A stretch of 18,517 nucleotides of DNA from NCBI GenBank assembly GCA_023443925.1, contig JAEZSL010000353.1, forward strand, positions 1-18,517, read 5' to 3'. Origin of the DNA: Bacillota bacterium (GTDB lineage: Bacteria > Bacillota_A > Clostridia > Lachnospirales > Lachnospiraceae). A program made the translations under genes and the position numbers. The notes beneath the pieces are model-generated. The model made no database searches and had not been told where the DNA came from. It worked only from the letters and a program-made list of their open reading frames with translations. This document shows positions 1 through 6,297 of this stretch, in pieces (positions within the stretch are counted from its first letter, which is position 1; every line of letters starts with the position of its first letter).

Positions 1-494
1 ACACCGCATCTTGCGGCTATGGGGTAGATTACCTTATGTTTTTTTGCATATTCATTTAATCCGGAAGCATCCGTATTCAGCAGAACAGCCATCTGGTCGA
101 TAAATGCACCGGTTCCGCCGGCGCAGCTGTTGTTCATCCGCTGTTCCGTTCCATTCTTCAAATAAGTAATTTTGGCATCCTCTCCGCCAAGTTCAATTAC
201 CACATCCGCTTGGGGTATCAGGGTTTCCACCGCTTTTGTGCAGGCAATGACTTCCTGCTCAAAATTCAGGTTCAGCCACTTTGCCACCGATAAGCCCCCG
301 GAGCCGGTAATATTTATATCACAGGAAATGTCCCCAAGTTTACCATAACAGGAACCCATTATATTGATTATGGTGCTTTTAATGTCGGATAAATGTCTTC
401 TGTAGTCACTATATATTAATTGCTTTTTATCATTAAGTACTGCTATTTTTACTGTGGTGGATCCTATATCCAGTCCTATTTTATAATTACCCAT
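1..494 (-). CDS. 2-hydroxyacyl-CoA dehydratase activase (BadF/BadG/BcrA/BcrD ATPase family), 5' part only
   Basis: The first 164 codons are present and the gene continues beyond the left edge. The translation starts MGNYKIGLDIGSTTVKIAVL, whose DIGSTT is the phosphate-binding loop of the acetate kinase/actin-fold ATPases. GSGG (about 64-67), ELGGEDAK (101-108) and NNSCAGGTGAF (121-131) follow. C124 and C163 (in AARC) match the two cysteines that ligate the [4Fe-4S] cluster shared by the activator dimer. Family members hydrolyse ATP to push an electron onto a 2-hydroxyacyl-CoA dehydratase. In many clostridia this domain opens a protein of well over 1000 residues that also carries dehydratase-like domains; that cannot be judged here. 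An AGGAG motif 11 bases before the ATG supports the start. The family call is firm; the substrate is unknown. Confidence 0.9.
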   Translation of the reverse strand, partial: MGNYKIGLDIGSTTVKIAVLNDKKQLIYSDYRRHLSDIKSTIINIMGSCYGKLGDISCDINITGSGGLSVAKWLNLNFEQEVIACTKAVETLIPQADVVIELGGEDAKITYLKNGTEQRMNNSCAGGTGAFIDQMAVLLNTDASGLNEYAKKHKVIYPIAARCG

Positions 495-646
495 TAATTC
501 TGATTCTCCTGTACCAAAATATTTTGAAACAGAACAATATCAATGAAAATACGTTTATCATGATTATGCCTGTCCGGATATTTAAGATATCTCATACTTA
601 TTTATTATGTACAGGAAAACCGGAATCATTCAGTACCGTTAAAAAA

Positions 647-1543
647 TCACTTTAGGCTGCGCATGCTTCGCATATAATAAAACATATATTGCTGCACAAT
701 CCCTGCATAGCCGCTGTATAATTCCAGATTAAAGTTATCGTGGTATATTTCTTTTAGTATCCGGGCAATCCATACATCAATAGGAAATGCCTCGATATGA
801 TGCAGTCCGTACAAAGAGACACAGTTGGCTACTTTAATACCCACTCCGGACAGACTCAATAACTGACTGAGAGCCTCTTCCCTGTCCAGCTGCTTTAACT
901 GACCTAAATTAATGTCGCCCTGGGAAACGGCACGTGCTGTATTCAGTACATATTCGTCCCGGTAGCCAAGTCCCGCCTGTCTTAAATCATTCCGCTGTGC
1001 TCCGGCCAGCTTTTCCGGCGAGGGAAAGGTATAAAATATCTGATTCGGAAACCGTCGGTCGGTTATTTTCTCACCGTAAAGCCTGCACAGCTGTTCAATA
1101 CAATTTTTGATTGCCGGTATATTTTTTCTCTGGGAAATGATAAAACTGATAAGAGTTTCAAACACCTCCTGTCTCAGTATTCGTAACCCGCCTCCGAACT
1201 GTACCGCATTTTTTAAAAATTCATCGTCACCTTCTGTCAGGCCGGTTATGATATGGCTATAATCGTAGTCCATATCAAAATAATCTTTCCAGACCAGATT
1301 ATATTCCTCTTCGGTGCAGCTTAACTCAATCCGGTTTTCCTCCAGCTGGGTTAATTCTATATAACGGTCATAAGCAATAAGACCGTAACGGCCAGTTTCC
1401 ATCCGGTTCATGCGGAAGCACTGTCCGGAATCAGCAATATGTTCAAGATTAAAATTTTTTGAATTAATAATCAAATCGGGATCCTTTCTGCTATTATGAG
1501 TCGGGTTGACCTCATATCTGTTATCAAAATTATAAAGATACAT
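647..1543 (-). CDS. 8-oxoguanine DNA glycosylase/AP lyase (OGG1 family)
   Basis: This is a base-excision repair enzyme that removes oxidised guanine and nicks the abasic site. Near residues 39-45 the protein has SGQCFRM, the counterpart of the OGG1 SGQSFRW segment. SQRKNIPAIKNCIEQLC (137-153) matches the OGG helix that contacts the lesion strand. The helix-hairpin-helix LSGVGIKVANCV (231-242) places the Schiff-base lysine at K237, and the FPIDVW segment carries the catalytic aspartate D256. The 298-residue length assumes the ATG at 1543, which has no good ribosome binding site. A TTG at 1474 (residue 24) has AAAGGA seven bases upstream and starts close to where conservation begins, so a 275-residue protein is a real alternative. 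The gene stands alone; the nearest clear promoter is about 330 bases upstream of the ATG, at 1875-1903. Confidence 0.92.
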   Translation of the reverse strand: MYLYNFDNRYEVNPTHNSRKDPDLIINSKNFNLEHIADSGQCFRMNRMETGRYGLIAYDRYIELTQLEENRIELSCTEEEYNLVWKDYFDMDYDYSHIITGLTEGDDEFLKNAVQFGGGLRILRQEVFETLISFIISQRKNIPAIKNCIEQLCRLYGEKITDRRFPNQIFYTFPSPEKLAGAQRNDLRQAGLGYRDEYVLNTARAVSQGDINLGQLKQLDREEALSQLLSLSGVGIKVANCVSLYGLHHIEAFPIDVWIARILKEIYHDNFNLELYSGYAGIVQQYMFYYMRSMRSLK

Positions 1544-1639
1544 TTGTCCAAAAGTCTATTTTCATTTTGAATGAATACGAACTAGCGTCTATATAAGACG
1601 ATACCTTTTAACCTCATATCTTATTAAAGTGAAACATAG

Positions 1640-1747
1640 TTAATATTTTGTGACCAGTATGGAGGCATTTAAGAATAATAAGTTAACCTGATCTGAAATC
1701 TGGAAAATTACTTCTGCCATGGTTCCGATGGCTTCTACGATTAGCAT
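1640..1747 (-). pseudogene. Fragment of a methyl-accepting chemotaxis protein signalling domain
   Basis: A 35-codon frame on the minus strand reads through ISDQVNLLFLNASI, matching the hairpin tip of chemoreceptors (typically IADQTNLLALNASIEAARAGE). The preceding residues, VEAIGTMAEVIFQ, keep the spacing of the helix that enters the tip. The match stops after NASI, where EAARAGE would be expected, and a stop codon follows. Upstream in the same frame are several stops and a short GTEAAELAAAM stretch that may also be receptor sequence. No ribosome binding site fits. I take it as the decayed remnant of a receptor gene. Chance similarity is possible given its length, but the NLL-LNASI core is distinctive. 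Confidence 0.55.
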
Positions 1748-1874
1748 CTTCCATGCCCTGTCTTATCAGAATTACATTGCAGCAGCAAGTTCAGCAGCTT
1801 CCGTTCCTCCCTATTTCTATGAATATCAATTTTATGTCATATCGTGTCTGTTTTTGCCCGTCAGGATTATAAAA

Positions 1875-1903
1875 ATTATACTACGTCTATTTATTTTTGT
1901 CAC
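1875..1903 (-). promoter_or_regulatory. Sigma-A type promoter firing leftward
   Basis: On the minus strand GTGACA (1898-1903) is separated by exactly 17 bases from a perfect TATAAT (1875-1880). The transcript would start near 1868 and run through the chemoreceptor remnant towards the 8-oxoguanine glycosylase gene. The latter would then have a leader of roughly 330-390 bases. No better promoter is visible closer to that gene. Alternatively it is the surviving promoter of the lost receptor gene. Confidence 0.6.
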
Positions 1904-2220
1904 TTATGTAAATGTAAACTTTAGCTTTTTAGTAAAAATAATAAGCACTCATTTATAAATTCCGGGTATTTGATCGATGTTCTGCCTTCCTCATCTGATA
2001 TCTGATAAAATGGTCATCTGATTAAAGAAAGAAGCAGAACGTACCGGTATAAAACCCAATACATTCTGCTTCCTGTCTGTCTATTCTGTTACCTGTATCT
2101 GTTACGTATTACAGAAAATTTTTTACTTTTGGAATCTACCTTAAGAATCGCAGACCTATAAATAAATCCTATGCCCTATCCAATTCATCCTGGATCTTAG
2201 TAAACTCTAATTGCACCGGT
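1904..2220. other. Intergenic stretch with one weak hairpin and no gene
   Basis: The 317 bases between the promoter and the DUF1328 gene hold no ORF with coding character on either strand. They contain the long-loop hairpin at 2031-2072. There is also a minus-strand frame of about 20 codons (2169-2231) just after the DUF1328 stop that looks coding-like but has no start signal. Otherwise I see nothing. Confidence 0.5.
2031..2072 (-). terminator. Possible weak rho-independent terminator
   Basis: A perfect 9-bp inverted repeat GAAGCAGAA / TTCTGCTTC is separated by 24 bases. On the minus strand the second arm is followed by TTTCTTTAATC. It lies about 150 bases downstream of the DUF1328 gene. The long loop and interrupted T-run make it a weak candidate. 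Confidence 0.35.
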
Positions 2221-2385
2221 TCAGGTAAAAATCATTGTACCGAATAATAAAATCAGGATAAATATAATGATACAAATAAAGAATAAGATTTTCGCAATGG
2301 TTTTGGAAGTTCTGGCAACACCTGAAAAACCAAAGAAACCAGCTACTACGGAAATAATTAAAAATATTATTGCCCATTTTAACAT
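2221..2385 (-). CDS. DUF1328 family small membrane protein
   Basis: The 54-residue product starts MLKWAIIFLIISVVAGFFGF and is almost wholly hydrophobic, with two membrane segments (about 4-22 and 30-50) joined by a short polar turn with GVARTSKTIAK. Start sequence, length and GFFGFSGVA spacing match the DUF1328/YtjA family of inner-membrane peptides, whose function is unknown. I chose the ATG at 2385 because AAAGGAG lies nine bases upstream of it. The upstream in-frame ATG at 2442 would add an unconserved basic tail, and the ATG at 2394 abuts the ribosome binding site. The gene is monocistronic, downstream of degV. Confidence 0.85.
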   Translation of the reverse strand: MLKWAIIFLIISVVAGFFGFSGVARTSKTIAKILFFICIIIFILILLFGTMIFT

Positions 2386-2517
2386 AGTCTTCATCTCCTT
2401 TGTCTTGATGGTCTTTCTATACATTAATGATATTCTTGGCATTTTACCGCAAATTTATTAATGTATTTTTAAGACTCATTCTATGGTTTTTACGCTGACA
2501 GTTTGTCTGTTACTTTG

Positions 2518-3369
2518 TTACTTTACATATAATACGCCCAAAGTCTTTGGGCCGCAGTGACTGGATATGACACCACCGGCTTTGGTTATAAGTATTTCCC
2601 TGAAAATATCCAAATTTTTAAGAAAATCATATATCATGCCTACTATCTCATCCTCACAGCCGGAATGGGTAATGAAAACCCGATCCCGTTGTGCTAAAAG
2701 CAGCTCCGGCTTTAAATCATTGACATAGTTTAACAGCACTTTTCGAATATTACCCCGGTATTTTTTCCCGACACCCATTTTCCCATTTTGTACGGTTATC
2801 ATGGGTTTTAACTGAATGGTGTTGCCGATTAATGCCGTTATGGAAGAACATCGTCCTCCGCGCTGCAGATAAGTAAGGGTATCTACAACAAAGCTGGCTC
2901 TTATCCTATCCTGCATTGTATTTTTTATATAGTCTACGATATGATCCGCTGACTTTCCTTCTTTTACCAAAGATGCTGCTCTTAATACCTGCAACCCGAT
3001 TCCGGCAGATAAATTTTTTGAATTTATAATATGTATTTTTTTATAGTCCAGAAACTCAGCTGCAAGACGTATAACATTGCAGGTGGAGGACATATCTTCT
3101 GAAATACCAAAAAACAAAATCTCAGTATCCTGCTCCGTATACGGTCTTAGAATATCAACAACATCATTTAGCAGGGGGGCTGCTGTTTTTGGTGTACTAT
3201 TTACCTTTTCAGACCATTCATAAATATCCGACGGAGATATATTTACTCCGTCCTGATAAGTCACGTCACCCATTATGACACATAAAGGGATCAGGGTTAT
3301 GTCATATTGTATCAGAAGTTCCTCTGATAAATCACAGGTACTGTCTGCTACTATTTTTATCTTCTCCAT
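2518..3369 (-). CDS. DegV family fatty-acid-binding protein
   Basis: This is a 283-residue cytosolic protein of the DegV fold, which holds one fatty acid. Firmicute relatives of the family include FakB subunits, which present exogenous fatty acids to the kinase FakA. Seen here are the opening IVADSTCDLSEEL (6-18), TPKTAAP (59-65, where many members have TSQPS), FFGISEDMSST (86-96), LTYLQRGGR (165-173) and the C-terminal SSHCGPKTLGVLYV (269-282), where the family usually has THTGPGALG. No fakA is visible nearby, so a FakB role is only possible. GGAGAG lies about eight bases before the ATG, and a sigma-A promoter sits at 3436-3463. The family call is firm. Confidence 0.92.
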   Translation of the reverse strand: MEKIKIVADSTCDLSEELLIQYDITLIPLCVIMGDVTYQDGVNISPSDIYEWSEKVNSTPKTAAPLLNDVVDILRPYTEQDTEILFFGISEDMSSTCNVIRLAAEFLDYKKIHIINSKNLSAGIGLQVLRAASLVKEGKSADHIVDYIKNTMQDRIRASFVVDTLTYLQRGGRCSSITALIGNTIQLKPMITVQNGKMGVGKKYRGNIRKVLLNYVNDLKPELLLAQRDRVFITHSGCEDEIVGMIYDFLKNLDIFREILITKAGGVISSHCGPKTLGVLYVK

Positions 3370-3435
3370 AAATTCTCTCTCCGTTAAGTAAGTTGCCTGC
3401 TGATATATGCTTGATTATTTTCAGGTTATAAGAAA

Positions 3436-3463
3436 ATAATAGCACTTTTATTTTCTCTGTCAA
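3436..3463 (-). promoter_or_regulatory. Sigma-A promoter of the degV gene
   Basis: On the minus strand a perfect TTGACA (3458-3463) is followed after 16 bases by TATTAT (3436-3441). Initiation would fall near 3429, giving a leader of about 60 bases before the degV ATG at 3369. Confidence 0.7.
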
Positions 3464-3522
3464 GCCAATTAAACCATGAGAGGTAAAAGAGAATTTTATC
3501 GGTAAAGGTAATTTCTTGGCTT

Positions 3523-3657
3523 TTTAAAGGTAATACTTTACTTTAAAGTAAATTACTTTATCCGTCAACACCTTTAATTTGAAGATAATACCTTGCCCTT
3601 TGAAAGTAATACTTTTGCTTTAAAGATAATACCTTGTCTTTGAAGTAACACCTTGTC
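3523..3657. repeat. Degenerate tandem repeat of about 20 bp
   Basis: Successive copies resemble TTTGAAGATAATACCTTG. Clear units lie at 3578-3598, 3599-3618, 3619-3638 and 3639-3657, with more diverged ones at 3523-3541 and 3542-3562. Unit length varies from 19 to 21 bases, so the array is not in a single reading frame and is not protein-coding by design. It ends in the 10-bp palindrome TTTTGCAAAA at 3658-3667. Confidence 0.7.
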
Positions 3658-3960
3658 TTTTGCAAAAGTCCGACATGGCCGCTCTGCTGCGGAACGGAAT
3701 TTATAACCCGCTATCCGCCGCAGGCGGGAATCCCTCTTGTGAAGCTTTACAACATCCGATTTACTTATTACATTATTATCGTAATCCGCAGTCAGTTCTT
3801 CCGGTACAAATCTTTCCTTCATACTGTACAAAAATGCATCTGAAACACCAGTGTTTTCCCATACCATATGGATATAAAAATCCAAGTGGCCATCACTCTG
3901 ATTTAAATCTAACAGATATATGTTAAATGACAGTCCTTCGTTGTTTTTTGTAAGACACAA
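3574..3960 (-). CDS. Doubtful ORF, unrecognised protein or gene remnant
   Basis: A 128-codon frame begins with TTG and has no convincing ribosome binding site. Residues from about 10 to 75 look coding, with a mixed hydrophobic/acidic pattern (FNIYLLDLNQSDGHLDFYIH, VWENTG, KERFVPEELTADYD). From about residue 76 it crosses the GC-rich inverted-repeat patch (RDSRLRRIAGYKFRSAAERP), and then it runs into the tandem repeat, giving KVLL-type residues. I recognise no family. The likeliest reading is the tail of a broken gene running into intergenic repeat DNA. A genuine small gene is possible but less likely. Confidence 0.25.
   Translation of the reverse strand: MCLTKNNEGLSFNIYLLDLNQSDGHLDFYIHMVWENTGVSDAFLYSMKERFVPEELTADYDNNVISKSDVVKLHKRDSRLRRIAGYKFRSAAERPCRTFAKDKVLLQRQGIIFKAKVLLSKGKVLSSN
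3658..3730. repeat. GC-rich inverted-repeat patch
   Basis: Within AT-rich surroundings this block holds a perfect CCGCC-GCA-GGCGG hairpin (3715-3727), a second CCGC/GCGG pair (3679-3692) and the palindrome TTTTGCAAAA (3658-3667). Its base composition contrasts sharply with the tandem repeat beside it. It may be one copy of a dispersed intergenic repeat, which one window cannot show. Confidence 0.45.
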
Positions 3961-3982
3961 TTTCAGCCAAACTGGTAAAGTA

Positions 3983-4001
3983 ATGATCGGCAGCCGATCA
4001 T
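3983..4001 (-). terminator. Hairpin directly after the germination locus
   Basis: ATGATCGGC-T-GCCGATCAT is a perfect 9-bp inverted repeat that begins at the base after the stop codon of the GerAB-GerAC gene. On the minus strand it is followed by TACTTTACC, a poor T-run. It may end transcription or protect the 3' end of the mRNA. Confidence 0.45.
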
Positions 4002-6266
4002 CTACTGAATTTTCAGATCCACATTTACCGTATAAGATAAATCCGTCAGAAACTGCTTTTCATTATTAGCATATTCTAACCACAGCTTGCGGTTTTTATA
4101 ACTGGTCATACGGTACAGGTTCATAAAGTCAATTCCGGCTTCCTTTGTGATTTTATCAAGATTAGCGGTAACTCTGGTCTTAATAACCTGATTACACCGC
4201 CTTTCAATTTCTTCTATAACAGCCGCGTTAGCTGCATTGGATGTCTGACCTTTATCTTTAAAGCCTTTTTCTATGATTCCGATGCCCTCCAGCCTGATCA
4301 CTACTTCAGGCTTATTATTTACTCTGCTAAATTTTAACGTTCTGGTAATATTGTTAATTTTAACCACAAATTCGGTTAAGGCTTCGCTTTTTTCTTCCTT
4401 TAGATCCTCCTCTTGATTTTCTGTAAGAAAGATTAGGATATTTTTGCCGTAGCCATTGGAAATATCCGTATAATTCGCCGCATCCTCATTTACTTCATAA
4501 ACCAGTATATTATGGTAAAACATTCCAAGTCCTATGGTTTTAAGAGTTTTTTTATTAGGTTTTAACAAAGGTACGCTGATAACCGGATTTTCTTCATTCA
4601 TGGCAAATACTAGGTCTCCTACCGTTACTACTTTCTTACCGCTGTTTTTCAGATTAATCCGGTATAAACGGTCCAGATAATCCCCGATACCGCCTTCTAT
4701 ATCCTTATTTAAGGAAATAACGTCGCTTGCAGAGGTATCGGAGGCAAAGATCAGGGTATTTCTTCCCAGCTCGTATTTATTCTCGGCATAGGTTAAGAAT
4801 TGAGCCATCTGTGTCCGGTCCGCTGCCAGATCCTTACCCAGAATAATTGCTTTTAAGTGGCTGAAATCCAGCCGTTTGTTATATTGTAAGCCATACAATT
4901 CTTCAATCTCGTAAAAGTCAAAACCCTTTAACTCGATGACCAGTTTCTCCGGATCCTGGCTGCCCTGTTCCGTTAATGCTTTTAGATCCGGTAAAACATA
5001 AAAAACCGTGAGCTCATTATTCTTGTAATCAATTCCCACTGTCTGAACAAAATTACGGTCTTCAATTTCCGTCATATCACTGCAGCCGGTTAAAGAAATC
5101 ACCGAAGTAAGAGCAGTAATCATTAGTATGGTTTTTAAAACCGGCTTCACCGGTTTGATCGTCTTAATTTTTCTTACCTTACCAATAAAAACAATGATTG
5201 CCGGCAAAAGTATGGATTGAGGCATACCGATAAATTTCATATAATTCTCAAAATAATAAAAGAACTGTTCGGTTTCCAACGGTATAACGGAGGCACCAAA
5301 GAGTAACAGAATAAAGGGTACCAGCAGATAATTCTGACTTGAAATATGAAATATAAACTTACCGATAAAGCTGATATAATAAAAGAAGGCACTGAGGATT
5401 GAAAATATGCTTAACATCCAGATTCCCAATATTATGGCATCCTGTCTCTGGATAAACCCTCCCGGCAGTTTGATGATCTGTATTACATTAACCATGGACC
5501 ATAATTTCTGCTGGGTTTCTCCTCTTCCCAGAATACCCAGGGTAACTACAAATAGAAGTAAGTTAAGAATACCCATCAGGACTATTGCTTTGGTTACATA
5601 TTGCAGTAACCGGTGTCCTTTCTTGATATCAGCTTTTTTAAATTTAATCATTGGAGCACAAAACAGTAATACCTCCAGAATGCTAAAGGTAAGAAACACA
5701 TTATATCCGCCCAGAAAGATATCTTTAAAACTTTCCGTAAATAATGGGGTCAGATTAGAAAATTGTATTTTATTTAATCCAAGTAATAAAAATATAAATA
5801 TCGGGACAATTACTATAAAATATAACACTTCCGCTATTCTTGCCCGTACCTCAAAGCCTTTGGAAGCCGCATAAGCTGAAACTACCAATAAGATTAAGAT
5901 AATAATTCTCGGGTCCGTATCCTCTAACAGCGTTTCATTAATAACTTCTCCAAATAAACGGGCTGCAAATACGCAGCAAACCGAAAACTTCAGAATATAA
6001 ACCAGACCGATAAAAAAGGTCAGGATACTGCCCAGACTTCTTCTGCTATAATCCAGGTAATTCCCTCCGGTACACTTTACTAAAGACAGTAAAATCCAGG
6101 CATATATAATAGCGTATAAAGCTGCAAGAATTATGGTGATCAATCCGTCCCTGCCGGAGGTTGCGGCAGCAATCCTGGGTATAATAAGGCCGGAGACACT
6201 GAACAAATCAAATACCAGTAATCTTTTTAATTGTCTGAGCGATATTTTTTCGTTTTCTGAGAACAT
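4002..6266 (-). CDS. Spore germination protein: GerAB permease fused to GerAC lipoprotein
   Basis: A single 754-codon ORF joins two proteins that are normally encoded separately. Residues 1 to about 368 form a GerAB-type permease of the APC superfamily. It opens with EKISLRQLKRLLVFDLFSVS and has about ten membrane segments ending in SILLPAIIVFIGKVRKIK. A basic linker (KTIKPVKPVLK) leads to a hydrophobic segment with lipobox LTGC (C395). A complete GerAC domain follows, starting EIEDRNFVQTVGIDY and ending at 754. GerAB and GerAC work with GerAA in the spore inner membrane to sense nutrients. With GerAB ending on the cytosolic side, the internal signal peptide would place GerAC outside. Signal peptidase II could then free it from GerAB. 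It lies 31 bases after gerAA, with only a weak AAAGG ribosome binding site. The domain calls are firm; processing is inference. Confidence 0.93.
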   Translation of the reverse strand: MFSENEKISLRQLKRLLVFDLFSVSGLIIPRIAAATSGRDGLITIILAALYAIIYAWILLSLVKCTGGNYLDYSRRSLGSILTFFIGLVYILKFSVCCVFAARLFGEVINETLLEDTDPRIIILILLVVSAYAASKGFEVRARIAEVLYFIVIVPIFIFLLLGLNKIQFSNLTPLFTESFKDIFLGGYNVFLTFSILEVLLFCAPMIKFKKADIKKGHRLLQYVTKAIVLMGILNLLLFVVTLGILGRGETQQKLWSMVNVIQIIKLPGGFIQRQDAIILGIWMLSIFSILSAFFYYISFIGKFIFHISSQNYLLVPFILLLFGASVIPLETEQFFYYFENYMKFIGMPQSILLPAIIVFIGKVRKIKTIKPVKPVLKTILMITALTSVISLTGCSDMTEIEDRNFVQTVGIDYKNNELTVFYVLPDLKALTEQGSQDPEKLVIELKGFDFYEIEELYGLQYNKRLDFSHLKAIILGKDLAADRTQMAQFLTYAENKYELGRNTLIFASDTSASDVISLNKDIEGGIGDYLDRLYRINLKNSGKKVVTVGDLVFAMNEENPVISVPLLKPNKKTLKTIGLGMFYHNILVYEVNEDAANYTDISNGYGKNILIFLTENQEEDLKEEKSEALTEFVVKINNITRTLKFSRVNNKPEVVIRLEGIGIIEKGFKDKGQTSNAANAAVIEEIERRCNQVIKTRVTANLDKITKEAGIDFMNLYRMTSYKNRKLWLEYANNEKQFLTDLSYTVNVDLKIQ

Positions 6267-6297
6267 AATTCACTATGCCTTTCTTTATTAAACTATT

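Noticed and set aside
1719..1958. 79-codon plus-strand ORF with hydrophobic residues
   Set aside because: It lies antisense to the chemoreceptor remnant and its promoter, has no ribosome binding site, and its composition follows from the AT-rich complement.
2386..2442. N-terminal extension of the DUF1328 protein from the upstream ATG
   Set aside because: The ribosome binding site lies inside this extension and serves the ATG at 2385, which matches family length.
5407..5874. 155-codon plus-strand ORF
   Set aside because: It is wholly antisense to the GerAB domain, which has clear family similarity, and has no start signal.
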